The notes under the pieces are model-generated. The model worked only from the letters and a program-made list of their open reading frames with translations. It was not told the DNA's origin and did no database searches. A DNA stretch of 64,000 nucleotides, from assembly GCA_963771845.1 (NCBI GenBank), contig CAVYVC010000004.1, positions 1 to 64,000 of the forward strand. Direction: 5' to 3'. Position 1 is the first letter of the stretch. Each line of letters starts with the position of its first letter. A program made the translations under genes and the position numbers. Source of the DNA: VAZQ01 sp963771845 (GTDB taxonomy: Bacteria > Pseudomonadota > Alphaproteobacteria > Rhizobiales > Xanthobacteraceae). Positions 36,823-46,519 of this stretch are shown piece after piece.

Positions 36823-37692
36823 CTAATGTCCGCCGGCCAGCGCCGCGGCGCCTTCGCCAGCGCCTGAACCCCAGACGTAGATGCAGGAGAACAGGAACAG
36901 CCAGACGACGTCGACGAAGTGCCAGTACCAGGCGGCAAACTCAAAGCCAAGGTGCTGCGTCGGCGTGAAATGACCGAGATAGGCGCGGATCAGACAGACG
37001 ATCAGGAAGGTCGAGCCGATGATCACATGCGCGCCATGAAAACCGGTCGCCATGAAAAATGTTGCGCCGTAGATGTTGCCTTTGAAATTGAAGGCGGCGT
37101 GACTGTACTCGTAGGCCTGCACGCAGGTGAAGGCGAGCCCCAGCGCGATCGTGAGGATGAGGCCCCATTTGAGCCCATCACGGTCGTTCTCCAAAAGCGC
37201 GTGGTGCGCCCACGTCACCGTCGTGCCGGAGGTCAGCAGAATGAGCGTGTTCAGCAGCGGCAAATGCCAGGGGTCGAAGGTCGCAATGCCTTTCGGCGGC
37301 CATACGCCGCCGAACAGCTGCTCGCGCGTAATCTGCTGCATGTCGGCCGGAAACAGCGAGGCGTCGAAATAGGCCCAGAACCAGGCCACGAAAAACATCA
37401 CTTCGGACGCGATGAACAGAATCATTCCGTAGCGGTGAGAGATCTGCACCACGCGGGTGTGGTAACCCCCATACGTCGCCTCACGCGCGACATCGCGCCA
37501 CCATCCGAACATGGTGTAGAGCGTTCCGATCACGCCAACGCCGAAGATGTAGGGCGCAATCGCCGTCATGTGGTGCATCCAGAGAATGCCCCCGACCGCG
37601 GTCACGAACAGCGAAACGGAGCCGACCGCCGGCCACGGGCTGGGATCCACCAGGTGATACTCGTGGTGGGGTTTGGCGTGGGCGTCGGCCAT
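36823..37692 (-). CDS. coxC: Cytochrome c oxidase subunit III
   Basis: This 289-residue membrane protein is subunit III of an aa3-type oxidase. It has seven membrane segments; key regions are HHMTAIAPYIFGVGVIGTLY, VARE..., FFVAWFWAYFDASLFP with the conserved Glu/Asp-type lining residues, and FHGAHVIIGSTFLIVCLIR, GFEFAAWYWHFVDVVWLFLF. The N-terminus HHEYHLVDPSPWPAVGS is typical. It is the last gene of the minus-strand oxidase operon. The DUF983 and SURF1 genes that often follow in relatives are absent; the broken GAF kinase is next instead. Confidence 0.96.
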   Translation of the reverse strand: MADAHAKPHHEYHLVDPSPWPAVGSVSLFVTAVGGILWMHHMTAIAPYIFGVGVIGTLYTMFGWWRDVAREATYGGYHTRVVQISHRYGMILFIASEVMFFVAWFWAYFDASLFPADMQQITREQLFGGVWPPKGIATFDPWHLPLLNTLILLTSGTTVTWAHHALLENDRDGLKWGLILTIALGLAFTCVQAYEYSHAAFNFKGNIYGATFFMATGFHGAHVIIGSTFLIVCLIRAYLGHFTPTQHLGFEFAAWYWHFVDVVWLFLFSCIYVWGSGAGEGAAALAGGH

Positions 37693-37717
37693 TTTGGCGC
37701 TCTCCGTCTGTTATGGT

Positions 37718-38314
37718 TCAGCTGCGTCCGGAAGCGTCCGCAGGAGCGCTCTTGGACGAGGTCCCTGGTTGGCGTACGGGGTACATTGTGTAGGAGAGCG
37801 TGATGCTGTCGAGGTCATCCTGCTCCGAATCCTTTATGAGCGCGGGATCGACAAAGAATACAACCGTAAGGTCGCGTTTCTCGCCGGGCTTGAGCCGCTG
37901 CTCGTTGAAGCAAAAACAGTTGATTTTGGAGAAATAAGCGCCCGCTGCCGGCGGGGACACATTGTAGGATGCAATGGCCACGGTGTCGCGCGCCGACTGG
38001 TTGGCGACGCGATAGTTGACCGTTACCACTTCTCCGATCCGCACTTCGATGGAATTGCGCTCGGGCTCAAACGCCCAGGGCAGCCCGCCGGCCACATTGG
38101 CATCGAATCGCACCCGCACGGTGCGGTTGATCACGTGACTTGGCGCGATCGTCGCGATCTGAGTAGTCCCGCCGAAGCCGGTGGCGCGGCAGAACCAGTT
38201 GTAGAGCGGCACCGCCGCATAGGCGGCTCCCACCATGACGGCGACAAACAAGCCGCACGCCCCTGCAATGAGGGCATTCCTGCCGGTCTGCGATAGAGGT
38301 TCCCGACCGCTCAT
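37718..38314 (-). CDS. ctaG: Cytochrome c oxidase assembly protein CtaG/Cox11
   Basis: This protein of about 198 aa inserts copper into the CuB site of subunit I. It has one N-terminal membrane helix (NALIAGACGLFVAVMVGAAY) followed by AAVPLYNWFCRATGFGGTTQ and the copper ligands in FNKINCFCFNEQ-like KINCFCFNEQRL. ATG 38314 with AGGAG upstream is preferred to TTG 38341. It is located between coxF and coxC in the operon. Confidence 0.95.
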   Translation of the reverse strand: MSGREPLSQTGRNALIAGACGLFVAVMVGAAYAAVPLYNWFCRATGFGGTTQIATIAPSHVINRTVRVRFDANVAGGLPWAFEPERNSIEVRIGEVVTVNYRVANQSARDTVAIASYNVSPPAAGAYFSKINCFCFNEQRLKPGEKRDLTVVFFVDPALIKDSEQDDLDSITLSYTMYPVRQPGTSSKSAPADASGRS

Positions 38315-38341
38315 TCGCTCCTGCCCAATAATCTTGCCCAA

Positions 38342-38500
38342 TTATAACGGCCGGTTCAACACGCCAGGCCCTTTGATCAGGGTGACCACGTAGAACAGAA
38401 TGACCAGCGCGCCGAGCGCCAACGCAATCGCCACCGAGCGGGCGCGCCGCGTGCGTTTCTGCTCCTCGGAGAGAACGATTTTGTCAGGCTCCTGATCCAT
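38342..38500 (-). CDS. CoxF-like small membrane protein of the oxidase operon
   Basis: This 52-residue protein (MDQEPDKIVLSEEQKRTRRA..., VAIALALGALVILFYVVTLI) has a charged N-terminus and one membrane helix, then KGPGVLNRPL. Small proteins of this type sit between ctaB and ctaG in many alphaproteobacteria and are annotated CoxF. The start at 38500 lies 7 nt after the ctaB stop. Its role is not established. Confidence 0.8.
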   Translation of the reverse strand: MDQEPDKIVLSEEQKRTRRARSVAIALALGALVILFYVVTLIKGPGVLNRPL

Positions 38501-38507
38501 CTGTTGG

Positions 38508-39455
38508 TCACGCAAACCGGCCAGCAACCGCGTCGATGAGCAGCACGGCAAACAGTACGAAAAGATAGAGAATCGAGAAACCGAAAAGCCGCAGTGCTGC
38601 ACGCTGCGCACCTAAGCCCTCCTGCTCTCGCAAGAGGCGCGCTGCCAACAAGACCATCAGTGCGCCTGCGACAATTGCGGTCACCCCGTAAACGGCACTG
38701 CGATACCCGAGCAGCCAAGGTGATGTCCCGGCCAACGCCAACACGGCGGAATAAAGCAGGATTTGCCGCTTGGTCTCTTCCCGTCCGGCCACGACCGGCA
38801 ACATCGGAATGCGGGCGCGGGCGTAATCCTCGACGCGGGTCAGTGCGAGCGCCCAGAAATGCGGCGGCGTCCAGACGAATACGATCAGAAACAAAAGGAC
38901 GGATTCGAAGCCGATGCTCCCGGTGCTTGCCGCCCAGCCAATAACAGGAGGAAGCGCCCCGGCAGCACCGCCGATGACGATGTTTTGTGGCGTCGAACGC
39001 TTGAGCCAGATCGTATAAACGACAACGTAGAAGAAGATGGTGAAAGCCAACAGCGCGGCCGCGAGCCAATTGACCAGCAATCCCATGACCACCGCCGAAA
39101 AGCAGGCGAGCGTTATGCCGAAGCCCAACGCTTCTCCTGGCGCAATGCGCCGCCGCGGAATGGGACGGCGCGCGGTGCGCGTCATGACGGCATCGATGTC
39201 GGCGTCGTACCACATGTTGAGTGCACCCGCCGCCCCGGCGCCGACCGCGATGCAGATGAGCGCGGTAAAACCGATGACGGGATGGACGTGCCCGGGCGCG
39301 ATCAGCATTCCAACGAGCGCGGTGAAGACCACGAGCGACATCACGCGCGGTTTCATCAGATCGAGATAGTCGCCGACCGTGGCGATGCTCGGATCGGATC
39401 GGCCGGCGGTCGCAGCGGCTGCGCCCAACGGCGCGCCTTCGCTCAATACCGACAT
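38508..39455 (-). CDS. ctaB: Protoheme IX farnesyltransferase
   Basis: CtaB converts heme B to heme O, a precursor of heme A for aa3 oxidases. This 315-residue UbiA-family membrane protein has the allylic-diphosphate-binding motif NMWYDADIDAVMTRTARRPI and the second motif YTIWLKRSTPQNIVIGGAAG, with about eight membrane segments. The N-terminus (TVGDYLDLMKPRVMSLVVFT) is typical. It is located between ctaD and coxF in the operon. Confidence 0.96.
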   Translation of the reverse strand: MSVLSEGAPLGAAAATAGRSDPSIATVGDYLDLMKPRVMSLVVFTALVGMLIAPGHVHPVIGFTALICIAVGAGAAGALNMWYDADIDAVMTRTARRPIPRRRIAPGEALGFGITLACFSAVVMGLLVNWLAAALLAFTIFFYVVVYTIWLKRSTPQNIVIGGAAGALPPVIGWAASTGSIGFESVLLFLIVFVWTPPHFWALALTRVEDYARARIPMLPVVAGREETKRQILLYSAVLALAGTSPWLLGYRSAVYGVTAIVAGALMVLLAARLLREQEGLGAQRAALRLFGFSILYLFVLFAVLLIDAVAGRFA

Positions 39456-39512
39456 TGGGCTGCACTCAAAAGGTTCATAGCAGCACGCGCTAAGCGAGCG
39501 CGCTCGATCCGT

Positions 39513-41117
39513 TCATCGGATAAGCGGGAGCTCGTTGTACTGGTGAAATGGGGGTGGCGACGGCAGGGTCCATTCCAGCGTGGTGGCGCCAGGGCCCCAT
39601 GGGTTCGCGCCGGCCGCTTGCTTGCGCAAGAACGCGTCGACAACGCCGTAAAAGAAGACAAGCGCCCCGAACCCCGAAACATAGGAACCGAGCGAAGAGA
39701 CCATATTCCATCCCGCGAACGCATCGGGATAGTCGACGATGCGCCGTGGCATGCCCGCGAGCCCAAGGAAGTGCTGCGGAAAGAATACGATGTTAACCCC
39801 GATAAACGTGATCCAGAAGTGCAGCTTGCCGATGGTTTCCGAGTACATGTAGCCCGTTATCTTGGGAAACCAGTAATACCAGCCGGCAAAGATGGTGAAG
39901 ACCGCGCCCAGCGAAAGCACGTAGTGAAAGTGGGCGACCACGTAATAAGTGTCCTGCAGCGAGCGATCGATTCCGGCATTGGCGAGCACCACGCCAGTCA
40001 CTCCGCCAATGGTGAACAGAAAGATGAAACCGATGGCCCAGAGCATCGGCGTCTTGAACTCGATCGAGCCGCCCCACATCGTGGCAATCCAGGAGAATAT
40101 TTTCACTCCGGTCGGAACTGCGATCACCATGGTCGCCACGACGAAATAGGCCTGTGCGCCTGTCGGCATTCCGACGGTGTACATGTGATGCGCCCAGACG
40201 ACGAACCCGATGCCGCCGATGGCCACCATTGCGTAAGCCATGCCGAGATATCCGAATACCGGCTTCTTGGCGAAGGTGGCCACGATCTGGCTGACCATGC
40301 CGAAGCCCGGCACGATCAGGATGTAGACCTCGGGATGTCCGAAAAACCAGAACAGGTGCTGGAACAGGACGGGGTCGCCGCCGCCGGCCGGAGTAAAGAA
40401 CGTGGTGCCGAAATTGCGGTCGGTGAGCAGCATGGTGATGGCGCCTGCAAGCACCGGCATGGCCAACAGCAGCAGGAACACCGTGACAAGCTGCGACCAC
40501 ACGAACAGCGGCATGCGATGCATCGTCATCCCGGGCGCGCGCATGTTCAGGATCGTGGTGATGAAGTTGATGGCGCCGAGAATCGAGGACGCACCGGCGA
40601 GATGCAGTGAAAGAATCGCAAAGTCGACGGCAGGCCCGGGATGACCCGTCGTCGACAGCGGCGCGTAGAGCGTCCAGCCCCCGCCTACGCCGGGAGCTGA
40701 GGGCTCGCCTTCGACAAACATGGAGATGAGCAGTAGTGAAAAGGACGCAGGCAGCAGCCAGAACGAGATGTTGTTCATGCGCGGGAATGCCATGTCCGGC
40801 GCGCCGATCATCAACGGCACCATCCAGTTGCCGAAACCGCCGATCATTGCCGGCATGACCATGAAGAAGATCATGATCAGCCCGTGCGCGGTGGTGAACA
40901 CGTTGAAGGTATGCGCTTCATGGAAGAACTGGATGCCGGGCTGCATCAGCTCGAGCCGAATGCCGATCGACAAGACGCCGCCGACGAGACCACCCATCAA
41001 GGCAAACACCAGATACATCGTCCCGATGTCCTTGTGGTTGGTCGAATAGAGAAAGCGCCGCCAACCGTGCGGATAGTCGTGGTGCTCCTCGCCGTGGATA
41101 TGGGTCGCGGTCGCCAT
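39513..41117 (-). CDS. ctaD: Cytochrome c oxidase subunit I
   Basis: This 534-residue subunit binds heme a and the heme a3-CuB centre and has twelve membrane helices. The family signatures include the CuB/heme region WFFGHPEVYILIVPGFG and VVWAHHMYTVGM, with the K-channel and D-channel regions in place, and HDTYYVVAHFHYVL-like DTYYVVAHFHYVLSLG near residue 370. Length and termini are normal (HGWRRFLYSTNHKDIGTMYL). No frameshift is present, unlike in coxB just upstream. Confidence 0.97.
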   Translation of the reverse strand: MATATHIHGEEHHDYPHGWRRFLYSTNHKDIGTMYLVFALMGGLVGGVLSIGIRLELMQPGIQFFHEAHTFNVFTTAHGLIMIFFMVMPAMIGGFGNWMVPLMIGAPDMAFPRMNNISFWLLPASFSLLLISMFVEGEPSAPGVGGGWTLYAPLSTTGHPGPAVDFAILSLHLAGASSILGAINFITTILNMRAPGMTMHRMPLFVWSQLVTVFLLLLAMPVLAGAITMLLTDRNFGTTFFTPAGGGDPVLFQHLFWFFGHPEVYILIVPGFGMVSQIVATFAKKPVFGYLGMAYAMVAIGGIGFVVWAHHMYTVGMPTGAQAYFVVATMVIAVPTGVKIFSWIATMWGGSIEFKTPMLWAIGFIFLFTIGGVTGVVLANAGIDRSLQDTYYVVAHFHYVLSLGAVFTIFAGWYYWFPKITGYMYSETIGKLHFWITFIGVNIVFFPQHFLGLAGMPRRIVDYPDAFAGWNMVSSLGSYVSGFGALVFFYGVVDAFLRKQAAGANPWGPGATTLEWTLPSPPPFHQYNELPLIR

Positions 41118-41162
41118 GATGTCCCTCGAACTAAAATTCGCCCGCCAAGCTGCGCTCGCGCA

Positions 41163-42015
41163 TCAATGCCCGGCCGGTTGCGCCGCGGCCAGATTGACCG
41201 GCGAAGGCGCCTCGTGCGCAGCGTATTTCTTCTTGGCCTCTTCCACCCAGGTGGCAAAGTCCTGCTCGCTCAGCACGCGCACCGCAATCGGCATAAAGGC
41301 ATGATTCTTGCCGCACAGTTCCGAGCATTGGCCGTAGTACACCCCCGCGCGCGTTGCCTTGAACCAGGTCTCGTTGATGCGCCCCGGGATGGCGTCAATC
41401 TTGATACCAAAGGAGGGCACCGCGAAGGAATGGATCACATCGGGCGCGGTCGTGAGCACGTGGACGGTTTTGTTGACCGGCACCACCATCTCGTTGTCGA
41501 CCGCAAGCAGCCGCGGCTGATCGGGCTTGAGCTCTTCGGTCTTGAGGATCAGCGAGTTCGAACTCGAAGTTGCCGTTATCCGGATAGCTGTAGCTCCAGT
41601 ACCACTGTTTGCCCGTGGCTTTCACCGTGAGATCGGCGGGCGGCGGGATGAGCTGGAAGAACAGCAGCTTGAAGGAAGGAAGCGCGATCACCAGGAGGAT
41701 ACCGACCGGAAGCGTCGTCCATGCCAATTCGAGCCAGGTGTTGTGCGTCGTGCGCGAGGGGGTCGGATTGCTGCGGGCATTGAAGCGCACCATCACGGTG
41801 ATCAGCAGCAGCAGAACGAACCCGGCGATCGCGCCAATGATGTAGAGAAGGAAGTCGTTAAACCAGACGATGTAGTCCATCACCGGGGTGGCGGACTCCT
41901 GCAGCCCGAACTGCCAGTTGGAGGGCTGACCGAGCCCGGCAAGAGCCGTACCACCACCCCACGCCATCCCAGTTGCCAAGATTGCCACAGCGGCAAGCCG
42001 CTTGAACACCGTCAT
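41163..42015 (-). pseudogene. coxB: Cytochrome c oxidase subunit II, single frameshift
   Basis: The first frame (ATG 42015) encodes a signal peptide, two membrane helices (VMDYIVWFNDFLLYIIGAIA; ELAWTTLPVGILLVIALPSF) and the QWYWSYSYPDNGNFEFE start of the CuA domain. A second frame continues SLILKTEELKPDQPRLLAVD, VVPVNKTVHVL and the CuA ligands GQCSELCGKNHAFMP. One extra base near 41553-41566, inside the palindrome CGAGTTCGAACTCG, separates them. As written no CuA domain is made. A sequencing or assembly error is quite possible, because the rest of the gene and the operon look well preserved. Confidence 0.85.
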
Positions 42016-42367
42016 TCCGATAATCGCTCCCTTCGGATGGAACTCTTGTCGCACGGGGGCAGGGCACCGCGCCACACGGCAGTCCTGCGGCATCGCCTTG
42101 CGGACAACTCCGCCCGATACGGGCGGACCGCCAGCGGAATCCGGCCTCTCAAACCATAATTCGGGGTCAGTCGCAATGGAGTGCAGAAGCACGCAGGCGC
42201 GACCGGACGCCCCTTCAGATGTGCGCCGGGTTCCCGGGTTGGCCGTTTCGGCGACCCTTTCTCGGCCACAATGCGCTGTTTTACTGATCCTTGAACCTGA
42301 AGTTCGACCATAGCCCTATGCGGCCGATTCGGCTTGCGGCGGGTATCACGATCGTTTGAGGCACGGG
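42016..42367. other. Divergent promoter region coxB/ialB
   Basis: About 350 nt between divergent coxB and the IalB-like gene; it should hold both promoters. No consensus site or repeat stands out. Confidence 0.4.
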
Positions 42368-42901
42368 ATGAGGGGTTTATTGCTCCGCAGACGTCTTCGT
42401 CACAAGCCACTGCTCGCCGCATTATTGGGGTGGGTGGCGCTCACGCTTGCCATGCCGGGCGACGCGCACGCCCAGGGCGGGGTCAAATCAGTCCACAATG
42501 ACTGGCAAGTCCGTTGCGATACGCCGCCGGGGGCTCAGGGCGAGCAATGTGCTCTCATTCAGAGCGTCACTGCCGAAGATCGCGCCAATGTCGGACTGAC
42601 GGTTATCGTCCTGAAAACTGCCGATCAGAAGAGCCGGCTCATGCGTGTAGTCGCCCCAGTGGGAGTGCTGCTTCCATCAGGACTAGGACTCAAGATCGAT
42701 CAGGTTGATGTGGGGCGCGCGGGCTTTGTCCGCTGCCTGCCGAACGGATGCGTGGCCGAGGTGGTTATGGACGACAACCTCGTCAAGCAGCTGCGCACGG
42801 GGCAGACAGCAACCTTCATTATTTTTCAGACCCCGGAAGAGGGCATCGGCTTCCCCATGAGCCTGAAGGGATTCGGCGAAGGCTTCGACAAGCTGCCTTA
42901 A
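42368..42901 (+). CDS. Invasion-associated locus B (IalB) family protein
   Basis: This 177-residue exported protein has a signal peptide (KPLLAALLGWVALTLAMPGD..., AHAQ) and the IalB domain: NDWQVRCDTPPGAQGEQCAL near the mature N-terminus, a Cys pair in FVRCLPNGC, and VKQLRTGQTATFIIFQTPEEG, GFPMSLKGFGEGFD at the end. IalB proteins are small periplasmic proteins of unclear role, common next to the cox locus in relatives. ATG 42368 was chosen over TTG 42356. Confidence 0.9.
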   Translation: MRGLLLRRRLRHKPLLAALLGWVALTLAMPGDAHAQGGVKSVHNDWQVRCDTPPGAQGEQCALIQSVTAEDRANVGLTVIVLKTADQKSRLMRVVAPVGVLLPSGLGLKIDQVDVGRAGFVRCLPNGCVAEVVMDDNLVKQLRTGQTATFIIFQTPEEGIGFPMSLKGFGEGFDKLP

Positions 42902-43199
42902 ACTGCACGCAGCGGATAAGAAGCGCCCAAACCCAGTCATCTCGACGGTGGGCCTCGAATTCGGGGACGCCGGTCCGGCAGGTATTGCCGGCCAAAACAG
43001 AACCACCAATAGTGCGCAGTAGCGGCAGATAAGCTGGGTCACAGCTTGTCGTGTTGAAGGGCAGCACGGACGAGGAGATTGATCTAGCCTTTGCCTGTTA
43101 AGCGTGCTGTTGATCCCGAACCGGACCCCGCCTTTCACACACTAGCCGGCTTCGGAAGCACTATAGTAGGCTTGGCCTCTCCAGTCTGGAGGGATCCTC
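42902..43199. other. Intergenic, no recognised gene
   Basis: About 300 nt separating ialB from the first broken ABC_sub_bind gene; GGAGGGATCCTC at its right end is that gene's ribosome binding site. Confidence 0.4.
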
Positions 43200-44178
43200 A
43201 TGCGGCGTAGGGAGTTAATCGGGCTGTTGGGCGGCGCCGCGGTGGCATGGCCGCGACTGGTGCGAGCGCAGCAAGCCGGAAAGATGCAGCGTGTCGGTGC
43301 GCTCGTCTCTGCATCGGAACCTCATCCATTTGCCGATGCTTTGCGGCGCGGTTTGCAACGGCTAGGTTATTCGGAAGGTCAAAACATTGAGCTTCACGTA
43401 CTCTACACGCAGGGGCAAAGTGATCGCGCTGCCGAGCTGGCAGCCGAACTTGTTCGGATCCCTGTAGCCGTTATCGTTGCTCATTTTACACCGGCCACGA
43501 GAGCCGCCATCGCCGCCACCAAAACCATCCCTATTGTGATGGCCCCGGCGGGTGCGCCGCTACAATCCGGATTTATTAAAAGCCTCTATGAGCCGGGTGG
43601 CAACGTCACGGGGCTGTCCGCCATGGACGCCGAACTAGGCGGCAAGCGCATCCAGCTCTTGCGAGATCTCATTCCGAACCTTGAACGTGTCGGCGTGCTC
43701 GCAACAACCCCGACCACGGACCCTTTCAGTCGTCCTTTGGTGGCGGACATTCAGGTTGCGGCCGGAGCCGCAAACCTGCGAACTCTCGCCCGTCCTAATC
43801 GGCGGGCCTAGTGAGTTGGAGGAAGGTTTTTCGATCCTAGCCAAGGACGGCGTCCAGGCCGTTATCGTCCAGGGATTTTTCGGGCCATATTCGAAACGCG
43901 TTGCGCAGATAGCCAATAAGCATCGGATTGGATACATGTCGACTGATCGGAGTGCGGTTGTAGATGGCGGATTGGCTTCGATCTCCGCCAATTTCCCCCT
44001 GCTCTATGAGTATGCCGCGGTATATGTCGACAAAATCCTCAAAGGTGCCAATCCCGCCAACTTGCCGGTTGAGCAGCCTTCGAAATTTCTGGTAACGGTC
44101 AATAGGCAAACAGCCGAGGCGCTGGGGCTTTCGCTCTCTCCAATTTTGCTCGCAGAAGTTGACGAGGTCATCGATTAA
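43200..44178 (+). pseudogene. ABC_sub_bind orphan substrate-binding protein, frameshifted
   Basis: The first frame starts with a Tat-like leader (MRRRELIGLLGGAAVAWPRL) and covers the N-terminal lobe (GLQRLGYSEGQNIELH, ARAAIAATKTIPIVM, GFIKSLYEPGGNVTGLSAMD). It stops at 43811. From about 43790 another frame carries the C-terminal lobe (GVQAVIVQGFF, YAAVYVDKILKGANPANLPV) and ends ILLAEVDEVID at 44178. One frameshift near 43795 would restore a normal protein of about 325 aa. No permease or ATPase is adjacent, as usual for this family. Confidence 0.88.
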
Positions 44179-44414
44179 TCGGACGCATGACTGCTATTGG
44201 CACTTCTTTGCCGCTAATTGCGGTACACCAAACAATTGAATTTGCGCCAGCTTGCGGACCGATCGGGTCGCAGAATTTTCGGCTGCACTGAGTGTCTAGA
44301 GCTCAGTTTGACCCACAGGAGACATGTCGCCACGTGTAACCCGCTGCCAGTCCGGCCCCGATCATGTATCCAAAGCGGCTATCGTTCTGCCTGAGAATGC
44401 TAGGGAACGGGTGA

Positions 44415-45052
44415 ATGAAATCGATCATTGGACGGCAGCAATTAATAGCAGCGTTAGGCACTGCGGCAGTGTGGCCGCTGGCCGGCCATGCTCAACAGGC
44501 AGCTTTGCCAGTGGTCGGATTTCTTAACAGCACATCGGCTGAGGGTTACGCATCCATGGCAGCTGCCTTCACGCAAGGGCTGAAAGAGGCCGGCTACCTT
44601 GAGGGTCAGAATTTATTAATCGAATACCGGTGGGCGGATGATCAGTACGAGCGTCTGCCGGCACTTGCGGCTGACTTGGTAAGCCGACGCCCAGCTGTGA
44701 TCTTCGCAAACAGCCCTTGTATTCCCGCGGCGATGGCAGCAACCAGCACGATTCCGATCACCTTCATGACCGGTGAAGATCCGGTTCGCCGCGGTTTTGT
44801 CGCGAGCTTCGGATCACGGGCGTGACGATATTATCTGGCGAACTGGCAGCGAAGCGGTTCGAACGTTTGCACGAGCTGCTTCCGCATGCCAAGAGCTTCG
44901 CTACTCTCATCAATTCCGACTTCGGCCCTTCTGGACGCAGTTTTCGGGCCGTTCATGACCAAGCGCGTGGCCACACGGGCATAGCATTGGGCTCGCAACG
45001 CGCCGCGGGCGCATTACCTGTGGTGGAGCGCACTGACCAGGAGCGACCATGA
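44415..45052 (+). pseudogene. ABC_sub_bind orphan, frameshifted and 3'-truncated
   Basis: It begins MKSIIGRQQLIAALGTAAVW and continues with the family's N-terminal lobe (GLKEAGYLEGQNLLIEYRWA, RRPAVIFANS). After GFVASFGS the frame is lost near 44818; a second frame continues VTILSGELAAKRFERLHELL and ends at 45052. The C-terminal lobe is missing. tldD begins three bases before its end, so the 3' half was probably deleted. Confidence 0.82.
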
Positions 45053-46470
45053 ACTCGCCAAGCCTTTCGTTGTTCGACCGTGCCGGGCTCGACCGAGGGG
45101 AAGCCCGCCGTCATATCGCGCACGGCCTTGCAGGGGCGGATGACGGCGAGCTTTACCTTGAATATGCCCAGTCCGAGGCACTCCTGTTCGACAACGGCCG
45201 GCTCAAGCAGGCGACCTACAATACGGACCAGGGCTTTGGCCTACGCGCCGTCAAGGACGAAGCCGTCGGCTATGCACACTCATCGGATCTTTCCAGCTCC
45301 GCGCTTGCGCGTGCCGCAGACGCGGTGCGCGCCGTGAAGGGCGGCTACAGCGGACATTACGCGGCACCGCCCACGCACACGAATGTCCGGCTATACGGGG
45401 ATGAGAACCCGCTCGGAGATCCCGCCTTCGAGGCCAAGGTTCGCCTGCTCGAGACGATCAACGGCTATGTCCGCGCTAAAGATGCCCGGGTGCGCCAGGT
45501 TTCCATATCGCTCGGCGCCAGCTGGCAGGTCATTGAGATCCTGCGCGGCGACGGCGAGAGCTACCGCGACGTGCGGCCATTGGTGCGGGTGAACGTATCG
45601 GTGGTCGCTGGGCAGGGCGATCGTCAGGAAACCGGCAGCCAGGGCTATGGCGGACGGGAAGGCTTCGCGCGATTTCTGGCGAGCACTGCCTGGCAGAAGG
45701 TCGCGGACGATGCGCTCCGCCAGGCGCTGATTAATCTCGAGGCGGTCCCCGCCCCAGCCGGCGAGATGGATGTCGTGCTTGCACCGGGCTGGCCCGGCGT
45801 CATGCTGCACGAAGCTGTCGGGCACGGGCTCGAGGGCGACTTCAACCGCAAGGGCTCGTCGGCATTCGCGGGCCTGATGAGTGAGCGCGTGGCGGCAGAT
45901 GGCGTGACCGTGGTTGACGACGGCACCATTGCGCAGCGCCGCGGTTCGCTCTCCATTGACGACGAGGGAACGCCGACCAGCCGTACTGTGCTGATCGAGA
46001 ACGGCATTCTCGTCGGCTACATGCAGGACCGGCAGAATGCGCGTCTCATGGGCATGCGGCCGACCGGCAATGGCCGCCGTCAGAGCTATGCGCATTCGCC
46101 CATGCCGCGCATGACCAATACCTACATGCTCGCGAGCGATCGCCATCCCAGCGAGATCATCGCCTCGGTCAAGAACGGGATCTATGCCGTCAATTTCGGC
46201 GGCGGGCAGGTGGATATCACGTCGGGCAAATACGTGTTTAACGTCACCGAAGCCTATGAGATCAAGAACGGCAAGCTCGGCCGCCCGCTGCGCGGGGCCA
46301 TGCTCATCGGCAATGGACCGACCGATCTCAAACGCATCAGCATGATCGGCAACGACCTTGAGCTCGATCCAGGCATTGGAACCTGCGGGAAGAACGGCCA
46401 GGGGGTGCCGGTCGGAGTCGGGCAGCCCACTCTGCGCATGGACGGCATCACCGTCGGGGGGACTGGTTAG
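45049..46470 (+). CDS. tldD: Metalloprotease TldD
   Basis: TldD, with TldE/PmbA, forms a zinc protease that processes small peptides and antitoxins. This 473-residue protein has the TldD zinc motif HEAVGHGLEGDF (H-E-x-x-x-H), and TldD signatures GGREGFARF and SGKYVFNVTEAYEIKNGKLG. The C-terminal GTCGKNGQGVPVGVGQPTLR is typical. AGGAG precedes ATG 45049. It commonly lies beside ialB and cox genes in relatives. PmbA is not in the window. Confidence 0.96.
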   Translation: MNSPSLSLFDRAGLDRGEARRHIAHGLAGADDGELYLEYAQSEALLFDNGRLKQATYNTDQGFGLRAVKDEAVGYAHSSDLSSSALARAADAVRAVKGGYSGHYAAPPTHTNVRLYGDENPLGDPAFEAKVRLLETINGYVRAKDARVRQVSISLGASWQVIEILRGDGESYRDVRPLVRVNVSVVAGQGDRQETGSQGYGGREGFARFLASTAWQKVADDALRQALINLEAVPAPAGEMDVVLAPGWPGVMLHEAVGHGLEGDFNRKGSSAFAGLMSERVAADGVTVVDDGTIAQRRGSLSIDDEGTPTSRTVLIENGILVGYMQDRQNARLMGMRPTGNGRRQSYAHSPMPRMTNTYMLASDRHPSEIIASVKNGIYAVNFGGGQVDITSGKYVFNVTEAYEIKNGKLGRPLRGAMLIGNGPTDLKRISMIGNDLELDPGIGTCGKNGQGVPVGVGQPTLRMDGITVGGTG

Positions 46471-46519
46471 GTTACGATCCCCGAGAAAGCCCTGAGTTCC
46501 TCTAGAGGAGGGGTAGCCG

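Noticed and set aside
38763..40610. 615-codon plus-strand frame
   Set aside because: It is antisense to ctaB and ctaD, both clearly coding with full family motifs; Arg/Asp/His-rich composition is typical of antisense frames in GC-rich genes.
14078..45052. Explaining every frameshift as poor sequence quality
   Set aside because: Long genes such as nasA, nirA, ctaD, tldD, the CPA2 antiporter and DUF2252 are open throughout, and breaks cluster in accessory stretches with real truncations. Error remains possible for isolated cases such as coxB and TctC.
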